Part shown: positions 29,473 through 38,816 of the stretch, in pieces
How positions within the stretch are numbered: the first letter of the stretch is position 1
How the letters are laid out: each line of letters opens with the position of its first letter
Assembly: GCF_030250645.1 (NCBI RefSeq)
Contig: NZ_JASSVS010000002.1
Location: 186,001-250,000, forward strand
Length of the DNA: 64,000 nucleotides
Source: Marinobacter azerbaijanicus
Lineage (GTDB): Bacteria > Pseudomonadota > Gammaproteobacteria > Pseudomonadales > Oleiphilaceae
Direction: 5' to 3'
Translations under genes and position numbers: made by a program
Notes under the pieces: model-generated
Database searches by the model: none
The model's input: only the letters and a program-made list of their open reading frames with translations
What the model was told of the DNA's origin: nothing

Positions 29473-30423
29473 TTACTGGAAATCGCTGAACTCGTGAGGT
29501 TCTGCCGCCAGTGCCAGGCACAGGCTACCCGGGCCCACATAAATACTGCTGGTAATTCCCATCTGGGACAGCAACAGCTCCACGCCATTTTTCTCGCAGG
29601 CATCCCGCAGACGGTTCAGGCCAGGAAGATCCTCGATTTCGGTCCAGGTCAGCCCGCAGGAAAGGCTGACATAGGGTGTAAGCAACCCGGCCTCTACCCG
29701 GCCAGCTGCGTAGTTCATAACCTTTTCCACCGCCATGTCAAAGCTACGGGTTTTGGCGGCAGGCTGTCCCTCGGCACCCAAACCAAAAATCACCGGGGTG
29801 ATATTCAGGGCCTTGCCCAGGAAGGCCACCAGCGCTGACACGCTCTTGTCGCCGCGCTTTCGGGCGCGCTCGCGTATGTAATGCAGGTCACGGGGAATAA
29901 CGCAGGTATAGATCTTGTCGGTGAAGGCTTCCACTTCATTACGGAGGGCATTCTTTGACAGTCTCTGATCAATCAGTCGGAGGGTGTGGGCCGCCAGCAG
30001 GCCCTGACCTGCAAATATCTGTTTGCTGTCGATCACACGCATGGAGAATTTGCCTTCACGCCCGGCAGCCTCACGCACGTCCTGATAGTGCGACATGACG
30101 CTGTTCATGGCCTCTGTGGCGTTCTGGTAAATCAGGCTGCGGGAACGGGTGACGGTTTCGCAAATCGCCACATCAAACTGGGTAACAATCTTCTCCATGA
30201 ACAGATCATGAATCTGCTGGGGAGAAAAGGCCTGGGTCTCGGCATGGTGGCCCTTTTGCAACAACCCGCTCTGATAGAACTCCTGGGTTCGTACCGGATC
30301 GTGCTCATCAATATAGGTCTGGCCGTCGATAACCGCTGTGACAGGTAGAATGAAGAGATCATGCTTGCGACTGAACTCGTAGGGCAGATCGCAAGCTGAG
30401 TCCACAATAAGACCAACGCGCAT
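29473..30423 (-). CDS. DegV family fatty-acid-binding protein
   Basis: 316 aa from ATG 30423, GGAGG seven nt upstream. The N-terminus MRVGLIVDSACDLP and VIDGQTYIDEHDP are typical of DegV proteins, which bind fatty acids and act as FakB-type donors in Gram-positives. In Gammaproteobacteria the role is unclear; lipid binding is inferred from the fold. Confidence 0.88.
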   Translation of the reverse strand: MRVGLIVDSACDLPYEFSRKHDLFILPVTAVIDGQTYIDEHDPVRTQEFYQSGLLQKGHHAETQAFSPQQIHDLFMEKIVTQFDVAICETVTRSRSLIYQNATEAMNSVMSHYQDVREAAGREGKFSMRVIDSKQIFAGQGLLAAHTLRLIDQRLSKNALRNEVEAFTDKIYTCVIPRDLHYIRERARKRGDKSVSALVAFLGKALNITPVIFGLGAEGQPAAKTRSFDMAVEKVMNYAAGRVEAGLLTPYVSLSCGLTWTEIEDLPGLNRLRDACEKNGVELLLSQMGITSSIYVGPGSLCLALAAEPHEFSDFQ

Positions 30424-30533
30424 GGGGGCCTCCAGCTGCGGGAAGTTGTTCCTGCCGGACACTTCCCTTTTTATTGTCGTTGTTCCTGGCAGCGCCCAGT
30501 CTTACATAAAGCCGTGGCAATTTCAGCACTCCA

Positions 30534-31367
30534 CTAGCGCGCAGATTGCTCCAGCTCAAGTTCGTTGAGATTTTTATCGATCAGATCACGATTATCCTGT
30601 TGCCAGGGGTGGAACCCTTCGCGGAAATAAGCCAGGAAATCCGGCAGACACTTGCGTAAAACACCCGGCTTACCCCACAAGAAATTCATCCCGCCGATCC
30701 AGGTGCCCGGACTCCATAGTTTACCGTCGGCTTTCAGCAGGCTGCAGGTGTTCAGAAAGGTGTACTTGAAGAAGTTCCAGGTTACGAACAGGAACACGAT
30801 TCGCCGCAACCGCTCATTGCCCACGCAATGACGGTAAACATCGAAAGCCACGGACTTGTGTTCAGTCTCTTCAATGGCATGCCAGCGCCATAGCCGGGCC
30901 ATGCCGGGTGTGGCCCCCTCCATCCATTCCGGGTGCTGGAGAATGGCATTGGCCAACACCGCAGTATAGTGCTCGGCACCGCAGGTTCCGGCCAGCTGGC
31001 GACTTGGTGGCAGGTTACCCACCCACTCCATGTGTTTGCGGAACCGCTCGTCGATGGCGTCGATGTCGTAGCCTCGCGCCTTCAGGGCTTCGTTGTAATG
31101 CTTGTGCTCCCTGCTGTGCAGGGCTTCCTGGCCGATAAATCCGCGAATTTCCTCTTTCAGCTTGGGGTCATCCACCTGGTCACGATAAAGGCGGACCGCA
31201 TTGATGAACTGCTGCTCCCCATCCGGAAATTGCAGAGAAAGTGCGTTAAAGAAGGCCGTGCGAAAGGCATCGTTACCATGCCAGAGAGTCTTGAGGTCGT
31301 CGGCCAGATCAAAGCGCAAGTGCCGCGGGGTAACCGAAACACCCTTGGGGGTGGAACTGATGGTCAT
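30534..31367 (-). CDS. PF10118-type metal-dependent hydrolase (ferritin-like)
   Basis: 277 aa. It has the ferritin-like helical pattern with metal-ligand groups QEALHSREHKHY and, about 70 residues later, HAIEETEHKSVAF, as in the predicted metal-dependent hydrolases of this family. A hydrophobic helix (RIVFLFVTWNFFKYTFL) suggests membrane association. Substrate unknown. The upstream 206 nt hold a palindrome and the terminator of the neighbouring permease. Confidence 0.8.
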   Translation of the reverse strand: MTISSTPKGVSVTPRHLRFDLADDLKTLWHGNDAFRTAFFNALSLQFPDGEQQFINAVRLYRDQVDDPKLKEEIRGFIGQEALHSREHKHYNEALKARGYDIDAIDERFRKHMEWVGNLPPSRQLAGTCGAEHYTAVLANAILQHPEWMEGATPGMARLWRWHAIEETEHKSVAFDVYRHCVGNERLRRIVFLFVTWNFFKYTFLNTCSLLKADGKLWSPGTWIGGMNFLWGKPGVLRKCLPDFLAYFREGFHPWQQDNRDLIDKNLNELELEQSAR

Positions 31368-31462
31368 GACTGCCTCCGGTTTATTGTGATTATGGAGTGA
31401 AATTCAGTTTAAACCCGAATTCAGTTCCAAAGGAAGGCAGAAACAGAAAAAAGCCGACAGAT

Positions 31463-31477
31463 TGTCATAAAATGACA
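31463..31477. promoter_or_regulatory. 15-bp palindrome upstream of the metal-dependent hydrolase
   Basis: TGTCAT-AAA-ATGACA is a perfect 6-bp inverted repeat, 96 nt upstream of the hydrolase start. On the minus strand a TTGACG -35-like element precedes it. It looks like a dimeric repressor operator; the regulator is unknown. Confidence 0.4.
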
Positions 31478-31493
31478 GTTCGTCAATGGAATC

Positions 31494-31525
31494 AAAAAAG
31501 GAGGTATGGCAACGCCGATACCTCC
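31494..31525 (-). terminator. Rho-independent terminator of the permease gene
   Basis: On the minus strand GGAGGTAT (31525-31518) pairs with ATACCTCC (31507-31500) around a 10-nt loop and is followed by six Ts (31499-31494). It lies 49 nt past the permease stop codon. Confidence 0.9.
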
Positions 31526-31573
31526 AAGGACACACAGGGGTTGATGGCCTCCGGCAATAGCAGAGGCCTTCGT

Positions 31574-32950
31574 TCAGTGCTCTTGCGCCGCCTTGACGCC
31601 CGGTGCTTCCGGGTCGGCGGTAAATCCGATCAGTTTGGTGCGTTCAATCAGCAAATACAGTACCGCACCGGTGGCCAGGCCCCAGCCCGCACCATAGACC
31701 GCCAGTACCACACCCATGGTGCCGGCAATGCCACGCTCGGTATTGTTCTCCAGTTGCTCAAGCCCGACCATCAGGCAGATATAACCGGTCAGAAGCAGGG
31801 TAAGCGACAGTGCAATCGGCAGCACCGGCTGGAAGAAGCTCACCAGAGGCAGCATGAATACAGCAATAAACCCGGTAATCCAGAAAGTGCCACCACCACT
31901 GTAGATGGACTCCATGGCATTGCGGCCATACTTGTAGCGCTCGGCCATGGTAGCGGTTACTGCCGTCCAGATCGGGCCCGCCAGGCCGGGATAAGGGGCG
32001 AAGAAGGCATGGCCGCCGTTACGCAGAGCGGTTACCAGGTGTACACGGTCAATGCTGTTGTCGATGTCTTCGTCTTTGCGCAAGTGGTCCACGCGGCTCA
32101 TCAGCGACTGGCCCACAACGATATCGCCGAAGGCAATCACGTAGGCAATCACCGCGGTCGGGATGGCATAAAGGAACACATTGGCATCGGGGAAACCAAC
32201 CGAGAACGGCAGGTAGTTCCACAGTTCGTCAAACGCCGGCTTGGTAATACCCCATTCCACATTGGGGACGGCGTACTCGCCGGTCGCGAAGCCCACCGCA
32301 ATGGCTACGACCATCCCCGGCACCATGCCGTAGTTGGCAATTTTCCGGGCGATACTGTTGCTGTCCACAAAACCTTTGAAGGAAACAGAGAACATCAGAT
32401 AAAGACAGACCAGACCACCGATAATCAGGGAGATCGGCGTTTCTGCCAGCCGGCCGCCGGCTTCGATTTCACCCATCAGGGCCGCAATACCGGCACCGAT
32501 GATAATGCCGCCTTTCATGGACCGTGGAATCAGTTCCACCAGCTTACTGCCCAGGCGGGTAATACCCAGTACCAGGAAGATAATGAACACCAGGAACTGC
32601 AGTGCGAAAAGCGCCTGGATGGCCTCAGGTCCAGGTTCGTAGTCGCCCAGGAACAGCAGCACAACCGGTATACCCGGGGTAATCCAGCCCGGCACCAGTG
32701 GCACACCAAGCAATGCTGGCAACATGAAGCCGATACCGCAGATCACCACATAGGCAAGAGCGACGTCGTAAGGCACGCCAAGGTATTTTTCCAGCAGGGG
32801 AATCATGGCCAGGCTGACCACGAACATGATCAGCCCCTGCACCATTTCCGCAAATTCCCAGCGGTAATGAACAAACGGCAGCCGGACCTTGAAGGGGCCC
32901 GCCGGCCAGTACGGCTGTTCTTCGCCGTCTTTACGATGATACATCTGCAT
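31574..32950 (-). CDS. Multi-pass membrane permease, possibly SLC23/NCS2-like
   Basis: 458 aa with about 12-13 hydrophobic segments and short charged loops. Segments such as GIGFMLPALLGVPLVPG, RSMKGGIIIGAGIAALMGE and FAPYPGLAGPIWTAVTATMAER recall nucleobase/sulfate-type transporters (NCS2/SLC23), but the family call is tentative. It follows the acyl-CoA ligase by 51 nt and ends in a strong terminator, so both are one operon; uptake of the ligase substrate (a carboxylic acid) is inferred. Confidence 0.65.
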   Translation of the reverse strand: MQMYHRKDGEEQPYWPAGPFKVRLPFVHYRWEFAEMVQGLIMFVVSLAMIPLLEKYLGVPYDVALAYVVICGIGFMLPALLGVPLVPGWITPGIPVVLLFLGDYEPGPEAIQALFALQFLVFIIFLVLGITRLGSKLVELIPRSMKGGIIIGAGIAALMGEIEAGGRLAETPISLIIGGLVCLYLMFSVSFKGFVDSNSIARKIANYGMVPGMVVAIAVGFATGEYAVPNVEWGITKPAFDELWNYLPFSVGFPDANVFLYAIPTAVIAYVIAFGDIVVGQSLMSRVDHLRKDEDIDNSIDRVHLVTALRNGGHAFFAPYPGLAGPIWTAVTATMAERYKYGRNAMESIYSGGGTFWITGFIAVFMLPLVSFFQPVLPIALSLTLLLTGYICLMVGLEQLENNTERGIAGTMGVVLAVYGAGWGLATGAVLYLLIERTKLIGFTADPEAPGVKAAQEH

Positions 32951-33001
32951 AAAAGTTCTCCTGGCGCGGGAGACACCGCGCCTGATGTTGTTTTTGTGGT
33001 G

Positions 33002-34630
33002 TCAGTTGAGTTCTTTCGCCTGGTCGCGCAGAACGAATTTCTGGATCTTGCCGGTCGAGGTTTTCGGCAACTCCGTGAACACGATGGTTTTGGGCACCTT
33101 GAAGCGGGCGAGACGCTCGCGACAGAAGCCGATCAGATCCTCTTCACTCACATCGCCGGCTTCCGGCTTGAGGGTGATGAAGGCGCAGGGAGTCTCGCCC
33201 CATTTTTCGTCCGGGCGTGCCACCACGGCTGCTTCGAGCACGGCCGGGTGACGATAGAGGGTGTCCTCCACCTCGATGGTGGAAATGTTCTCGCCCCCGG
33301 AGATGATGATGTCCTTCAGGCGGTCCTTGATTTCCAGGTAGCCGTCTTCGTGCCATACCGCCAGATCGCCGGTGTGGAACCAGCCGCCACGGAACGCTTC
33401 TTCGGTGGCCTTGGGGTTCTTGAGATAGCCTTTCATCACGGTATTGCCGCGCAGGAAGATCTCACCAATGGTCTTGCCGTCTTTGGGAACCGGTTCCATG
33501 GTGTTGGGATCGCCCACCATGGTGCCCGCAAGCGTATGGTAGCGAACGCCCTGGCGTGCCTTGATGGTGGCCCGCTCGTCCAGAGTTTTCTCATCCCATT
33601 CGGACTTCCAGGCACACACGGTGACCGGGCCGTAAACTTCTGTCAGCCCGTATACATGAGTGACGGCAATGCCCATCTCCTCGATGGCGCCAATCACCTG
33701 GGCGGGCGGTGCCGCGCCGGCCGTCATGGATTTTACTTCGTGATCAATGCCGGCCTTGGCGGCTTCCGGCACGTTCAGCAGCGCATTGAGAACGATAGGA
33801 GCACCACACATGTGGGTAACCTGGTGATCCCGGATCAGCTGCAGGATTTTCTCCGGGTCCACCCGGCGCAGGCACACGTGAGTACCCGCCAGCGCGGTAA
33901 CGGTCCAGGGGAAACACCAGCCGTTGCAATGGAACATTGGCAGGGTCCACAGGTAGACCGGATGCTGCCCCATGGACCATACCGCTTGGTTGCCCATGCT
34001 GTTCATGTAGGCACCGCGATGGTGATACACAACGCCTTTCGGGTTACCGGTGGTACCGGAGGTGTAGTTCAGGGAAATGGCATCCCATTCGTTCCCCGGC
34101 AGGCTCCACTGGAACTCCGGGTCACCCTCCTGCAGGAAGGCCTCGTAATCCAGCTCGCTCACCCGGGTGCCTTCACCGTACTCCGGGTCATCCACATCAA
34201 TCACCAGCGGCTTTTCATCCAGGCGGCTGACGGCGTCGCGGACCACGTCGCCAAATTCCCTGTCCGCCACAATAACTTTGGCTTCCCCATGCTGCAGCAT
34301 GAAGGCAATGGCCTCGGCGTCAAGGCGCACGTTCAGGGTGTTGAGAACCGCCCCGATCATGGGCACACCAAAGTGACACTCCACCATGGCCGGGATATTG
34401 GGCAGCATCGCAGCCACGGTGTCCCCGCGGCCAATGCCACGACCGGCCAGTGCCGAGGCCAAGCGGCGGCAGCGCTCGTAAGTCTGGCCCCAGTTATAAC
34501 GAATGGCCCCGTGAATCACCGAGGTGTATTCCGGATACACGCTTGCCGTGCGCTCAATAAAATCGATGGGGGACAGAACAGAATAATTGGCGTCGACAGG
34601 CTCCAGGCCCTGATCAAAAATCGAGGTCAT
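33002..34630 (-). CDS. Acyl-CoA ligase (AMP-forming), AlkK/DmdB-type
   Basis: 542 aa, the length of medium-chain or methylmercaptopropionate CoA ligases (AlkK, DmdB). The adenylate-forming core motif LNYTSGTTGNPKGVVYHHRG lies near residue 180, HVYGLTEVYGP near 320, GWFHTGDLAVWHEDGYLEIKDR near 415, and the C-terminal catalytic Lys in PKTSTGKIQKF. It activates a carboxylate as acyl-CoA. Divergent from a sensor-regulator pair, with repeated TATACTA-type motifs between; regulation of this operon by that pair is likely. Confidence 0.88.
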   Translation of the reverse strand: MTSIFDQGLEPVDANYSVLSPIDFIERTASVYPEYTSVIHGAIRYNWGQTYERCRRLASALAGRGIGRGDTVAAMLPNIPAMVECHFGVPMIGAVLNTLNVRLDAEAIAFMLQHGEAKVIVADREFGDVVRDAVSRLDEKPLVIDVDDPEYGEGTRVSELDYEAFLQEGDPEFQWSLPGNEWDAISLNYTSGTTGNPKGVVYHHRGAYMNSMGNQAVWSMGQHPVYLWTLPMFHCNGWCFPWTVTALAGTHVCLRRVDPEKILQLIRDHQVTHMCGAPIVLNALLNVPEAAKAGIDHEVKSMTAGAAPPAQVIGAIEEMGIAVTHVYGLTEVYGPVTVCAWKSEWDEKTLDERATIKARQGVRYHTLAGTMVGDPNTMEPVPKDGKTIGEIFLRGNTVMKGYLKNPKATEEAFRGGWFHTGDLAVWHEDGYLEIKDRLKDIIISGGENISTIEVEDTLYRHPAVLEAAVVARPDEKWGETPCAFITLKPEAGDVSEEDLIGFCRERLARFKVPKTIVFTELPKTSTGKIQKFVLRDQAKELN

Positions 34631-34690
34631 TGCTGTGGTCCTCTGGGTTCCATTGTTCTTATGGTGTATTCAGTAAGTACGCCGGAAAAG

Positions 34691-34772
34691 CTATACTCTT
34701 GGGCGCCGAAAATAGTATTCGATAGCAAATATACTAGAAATTACACCAACGTATTATAGTGTTTATACTATA
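34691..34772. promoter_or_regulatory. Cluster of TATACTA-type motifs in divergent promoter region
   Basis: Related heptamers occur at 34691-34697 (CTATACT), 34713-34718 (TAGTAT, opposite orientation), 34730-34736 (TATACTA), and as a palindrome at 34755-34772 (TATAGT-GTTTAT-ACTATA). They occupy the 154-nt gap between the ligase and the kinase genes. Binding sites for the LuxR-type response regulator encoded next door are the simplest reading (inference). Confidence 0.5.
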
Positions 34773-34784
34773 TCGAGCTCATTA

Positions 34785-36281
34785 ATGACTAAAACTCCCC
34801 TGGTTGCCGCCTTCCAACTTCCCGCCTCCGATCCGGAAGCGGGGCTCGTACTTGGCCCGGACAGTACCGTGCTGGCCACCAACCCGGCAGCGCAAAACCT
34901 GTGCCGCGAAGCGGGGGCTGACGGAGTCGTCAACCTGTTACCCATCAACACTCCGGCACTGATCAACGCCTGTATCACCCAGGGTCGCGCCATTGACGGT
35001 GTGGAATGCCGCCTGCCCGGCATCAACCTGTCATGGACGTTCATTCCCGATCAGGCTTCCGGACAGGTTCTGGCCAGGGGGCGAGATGCCACCAACGAAA
35101 TCCGCAAACTGGACGAAGCAACACGCTGCAGCCGGCTATACCGTCTGATCACTGAAAACACCACCGACCTGATTTCCCGCCATGCACCCAACGGCCGTTT
35201 TATCGACGCAACACCGGCCTCATGGCGTTTACTGGGTTACTGGCCGGAGGAGCTCAGAGGCAAGTCACTTGAGGAGGTATTTCAGAGCAGCACCGTCAAT
35301 GGCGAGCTGGAAGAAGCACGCAACAGGCTGCGGGACGAAGGCTACGCCACCATGACCCTGGAAATCATTCACCGGGACGGCAGCAGGCGCTGGTTCGAGA
35401 TTGCCAGCCGGGCCATTCGGGAAACCTATACCGGGGCGGTGATCGAGGTGGTGAGCGTATCCCGCGACATTACCGCAAGGGTGGAGTCCGAAGAGAACAA
35501 CCGCCGACTGGCCGACGAACTGGCCCACACTGCTCGCCTGGCAACGCTTGGCGAACTGGCATCGAGCATTGCCCACGAGATGAATCAGCCCCTGGCTACC
35601 ATCGTCAACTTCGCCAGTGCCAGCCAGCGTTATCTGAAACAGGCGGGAGAAAACCCCGAGTGCCTGGAGCGGGTGGACGATGGCCTCCAGCGTATCACCC
35701 ACCATGCCAACCGCGCTTCGGAAGTGATCAAACGACTGCGCGCCTTCCTGCGCAAGGGTCAGAAACGTACCGCCCCCATCAGTATCAACGACGCAGTAAC
35801 CAACGTGAAGCGCCTGTGCCAGTGGGATGCAGACAAGAACAGGGTTGTCATACAGGAACGCCTGACCAGCAGTAATCCGGTTATCACCGCCGACCCGGTG
35901 CTGCTTGAGCAGGTACTGATCAACCTGATCCGCAACGGTATCGACGCCAATCTTGAGACTCACCTGGACAGCAAATCCCCCTCAAAGATCACCGTGACAA
36001 CCTGCGTGAATTCAGACCAGGAAATTCTGGTGGAGGTTGCCGATCAGGGTCCGGGGCTTGACGAAACGGGTTTGCGGCAGATGTTCACGCCTTTCTATAC
36101 CAGCAAGCCCCAGGGGCTGGGCCTGGGGCTTTCCATGAGCCGGTCCATAGTCGAGGGCTTTGGCGGATTCCTGGATGCAAGACCGGCCAAGCACGGCGGC
36201 CTGGTGCTGGTCTGCCGCTTCCCTCCACTGAACAGCAATAAAAACCAGATTCGACCAGTCCAGGGAGACAGACCAGCATGA
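34785..36281 (+). CDS. PAS-domain sensor histidine kinase (FixL-like)
   Basis: 498 aa, no membrane segments. A PAS-like N-terminal region (1-100), a second PAS domain (about 115-230), HisKA with His264 in the IAHEMNQPL box, and HATPase (NLIRNGIDAN; DQGPGLDE; QGLGLGLSMSRSIV). It overlaps its regulator by ATGA. Likely senses an intracellular cue linked to the divergent acyl-CoA ligase and permease. Signal unknown. Confidence 0.9.
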   Translation: MTKTPLVAAFQLPASDPEAGLVLGPDSTVLATNPAAQNLCREAGADGVVNLLPINTPALINACITQGRAIDGVECRLPGINLSWTFIPDQASGQVLARGRDATNEIRKLDEATRCSRLYRLITENTTDLISRHAPNGRFIDATPASWRLLGYWPEELRGKSLEEVFQSSTVNGELEEARNRLRDEGYATMTLEIIHRDGSRRWFEIASRAIRETYTGAVIEVVSVSRDITARVESEENNRRLADELAHTARLATLGELASSIAHEMNQPLATIVNFASASQRYLKQAGENPECLERVDDGLQRITHHANRASEVIKRLRAFLRKGQKRTAPISINDAVTNVKRLCQWDADKNRVVIQERLTSSNPVITADPVLLEQVLINLIRNGIDANLETHLDSKSPSKITVTTCVNSDQEILVEVADQGPGLDETGLRQMFTPFYTSKPQGLGLGLSMSRSIVEGFGGFLDARPAKHGGLVLVCRFPPLNSNKNQIRPVQGDRPA

Positions 36282-36922
36282 GTGATATACCCCATACCGT
36301 TTACGTGGTGGATGACGACGCCGGCATGCTTGAGTCCACCCAGTGGTTACTGGAATCGGTCGGTTTGCAGGTACAGCCCTACGCCGATGGTCGCCAGTTC
36401 CTGGAAGCGGTGGATCCGGCGCATACCGGTTGCGTGATTCTTGACATACGCATGCCCGGACTGGGCGGCCTGAACGTCCAGGAGGAACTGCAGAAGCGGG
36501 GCTCACAACTGCCCATCATTTTTGTCTCCGGCCATGCGGACGTGCCGATTGTGGTCCGCGCATTCAAATCCGGCGCCTTTGACTTCATCGAGAAACCGTT
36601 CAACGAACAACTACTCCTGGACAGCGTTCAACAGGCATTACAGGAGCATCAGCAGACCAGCACACAGCAACAAGGCGATCAGCATACCGACGCACTGATC
36701 GCTTCCCTCACCCGCCGGGAGCGTGATGTGTTCATGCCACTGGCCCGGGGCTACACCAGCAGGGAAATAGCAGAACAGCTGGATGTCGGGGTCAAGACCA
36801 TCGACCTTTACCGCGCCCGCGTCATGAAACGGCTGGGGGTGGAGCGCGTGCCGGATGTGACCGGCATCGCTATTGCTGCTGGCCTGCTCGACCCGATGAA
36901 TCTGCGCGGGGAATCTCACTGA
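36278..36922 (+). CDS. LuxR-type response regulator (FixJ family)
   Basis: 214 aa. Receiver with D56 (LDIRMPGLGG) and C-terminal LuxR domain (LTRRERDVFMPLARGYTSREIAEQLDV and KTIDLYRARVMKRL). Start overlaps the kinase stop by 4 nt, implying coupled translation. It probably controls the divergent ligase-permease operon through the repeated motifs upstream. Confidence 0.92.
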   Translation: MSDIPHTVYVVDDDAGMLESTQWLLESVGLQVQPYADGRQFLEAVDPAHTGCVILDIRMPGLGGLNVQEELQKRGSQLPIIFVSGHADVPIVVRAFKSGAFDFIEKPFNEQLLLDSVQQALQEHQQTSTQQQGDQHTDALIASLTRRERDVFMPLARGYTSREIAEQLDVGVKTIDLYRARVMKRLGVERVPDVTGIAIAAGLLDPMNLRGESH

Positions 36923-36929
36923 TCCGCCC

Positions 36930-38342
36930 TCAGGATTCGGCAGCGATCGTGGTCGCGATAGCACCAAGGCGAGCAACTGCCTGCTCAATCCGCTCACTCC
37001 AGGGATTGGCTCCGTTCAGACGCAGGCAGTTTTCGTATTTGTCGGTGGTGGAGAACATCAGTCCCGGAGCGACATTGATGTTTTCCTCCCGCGCCCGGCG
37101 ATAAACTTCTGTACCGGAGGTACGGCCCGGCAGCTGAACCCAGAGCACGAAACCACCCTGAGGACGGCTGACCGCAGTACCTTCCGGGAACGACCGCCCA
37201 ACGGCGCCCCGCATCCGCTCTGTCACCTCACGAAAACGCGGCCGCACCGAGCGCAGATAGCGGTCATAACCACCCTGCTCCAGGAAACGGGCCACGGCAA
37301 GCTGCGGTATGCTCGCCGTACCCAGATTGCTGAAATATTTCTGCTGCCGCGCTTCGGCCAGGTATTTACCGGGCATCATCCACCCCAGCCGCAGCCCCGG
37401 CGAGATGGTCTTGGAGAAGGAACTGCAATAGATAACATTGCCGGTACGGTCGAACACCTTGGCCGGCCTGGGGCGCTCCCCGCTATGGAACAGATCGCCA
37501 TAGATGTCGTCCTCAATCAGGGGCACCCCGGCCCGCTCCATCATCCGCACCAGCTGCTGTTTGCGCTCGTCCGACATCCTCGCACCCATGGGATTGCTGT
37601 GATTGGGCACTACCACGCATGCCTTCACCGGCCACTGCTCCAGCGCCAGTTCCAGCCCCTCCAGGCTCAGACCCTCGGACGGATGCGTCGGCACTTCAAT
37701 TACTCTGAGCCCGACCACCTCCAGGGCCTGCAGAATGCCGGGAAACGAAGGCGACTCAACCACCACGATGTCACCGGGCCGGGTCACCGCCTTCAGGGCG
37801 AGAATGATCGCCTCCTGGGCGCCGTTGGTGGCAATAATATCGTCCGGTGTCGCCATGACGCCAAGCGTAGCCATCCGCTGAGCCAGCTGGCGCCGGTACT
37901 CAATCTTGCCCGGGAAAGCGTAATCGAGGGTTTCAAGCCCGCGCCTCGCCGCCCATAACGTGGCCTGCTGAATCTGGCGAACCGGCAGAAAATCCGGATG
38001 CGGCACCGCAGCGGCCAACGGCACCATGCGCTTTTGCTCGTCGGCACACAGGTCCAGGGCCATGTCCCTGGCGCTAACCGGCATGGGTCTGGCCTTATGC
38101 TTCTGCATCACCGGTTCGGGCGTATCCCTCCGGGGCAAATGCACAAAATAGCCACTGCGCTCCCGTGCCTCCAGATAGCCACGGGCCTCCAGTGTCTGGT
38201 GGGCCTGAAGCACCGTCGAAACGCTCACGCCAAACTGGCGGCTGAGCGCCCGAACACCAGGCAGCCGCTCTCCTTCGCGATATACCCCATCACGAATCAA
38301 TGCGTGCAACTGGTCTGCTACCTGATTATAGAGAATGCCCAT
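36930..38342 (-). CDS. MocR-type regulator (GntR helix-turn-helix + aminotransferase fold)
   Basis: 470 aa from ATG 38342. Residues 1-75 are a GntR winged helix (QVADQLHALIRDGVYREGERLPGVRALSRQFGVSVSTV), and the rest is a fold-type I aminotransferase with the PLP-binding Lys in CSSFSKTISPGLRLGWM. MocR proteins bind PLP and regulate neighbours, often of vitamin B6 or amino-acid metabolism. Divergent from the 98-aa/PhzF pair; CTG(T/C)ACCGG occurs twice upstream of that pair (38427 and 38471). Confidence 0.88.
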   Translation of the reverse strand: MGILYNQVADQLHALIRDGVYREGERLPGVRALSRQFGVSVSTVLQAHQTLEARGYLEARERSGYFVHLPRRDTPEPVMQKHKARPMPVSARDMALDLCADEQKRMVPLAAAVPHPDFLPVRQIQQATLWAARRGLETLDYAFPGKIEYRRQLAQRMATLGVMATPDDIIATNGAQEAIILALKAVTRPGDIVVVESPSFPGILQALEVVGLRVIEVPTHPSEGLSLEGLELALEQWPVKACVVVPNHSNPMGARMSDERKQQLVRMMERAGVPLIEDDIYGDLFHSGERPRPAKVFDRTGNVIYCSSFSKTISPGLRLGWMMPGKYLAEARQQKYFSNLGTASIPQLAVARFLEQGGYDRYLRSVRPRFREVTERMRGAVGRSFPEGTAVSRPQGGFVLWVQLPGRTSGTEVYRRAREENINVAPGLMFSTTDKYENCLRLNGANPWSERIEQAVARLGAIATTIAAES

Positions 38343-38519
38343 TGCCCAATCCTGCCAGATCAATCGAGAGTAGAGGCAGTACAGATCAACCAGATTCTGA
38401 CCAGCACAGATGCCGGATAGATGAACCTGTACCGGTTCAAAACCACAATATCTGAATCTGTTATGGTTGTCTGCACCGGCGGAGAATGGTGATCAGCGTC
38501 CAGAAGAAGGAGTTTCACC

Positions 38520-38816
38520 ATGACCGCACTGAACAGATTACAACGGCACCCGCTGACAGAGATACCACCGGCGAGCCGCAAGGACTTGCTGGGCGTCGGC
38601 CAGAATCGCGGCCTGGCCCCGATGACTATCAACACCGCCCGGAAATGGCTGGCCAACCTCGGCTTTGAAGTCCGCCTGGTCAAACCGGAACACTGGATCA
38701 TTACCCACGGGAAAGCTCTGCCGGAGTTCCACTTCTACAGCGCCGTGGAACTGAGCCAATTTGCCGCCCACCGGGCACACCGCTACGCTGACACGTTCAC
38801 AAGGGAGGAATCATGA
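38520..38816 (+). CDS. Hypothetical 98-aa protein coupled to PhzF
   Basis: 98 aa; AAGGAG lies eight nt before the ATG. Contains a short helix-rich segment (TINTARKWLANLGFEVRLVKP) that could be a small alpha/beta domain. Its stop overlaps the PhzF start (ATGA). Function not recognised; coupling suggests a shared process with PhzF. Confidence 0.7.
   Translation: MTALNRLQRHPLTEIPPASRKDLLGVGQNRGLAPMTINTARKWLANLGFEVRLVKPEHWIITHGKALPEFHFYSAVELSQFAAHRAHRYADTFTREES

Noticed and set aside
31397..34759. A 1120-codon open frame on the plus strand
   Set aside because: It is antisense to the acyl-CoA ligase and permease, rich in His/Gln with no domain, and arises from codon bias of those genes.
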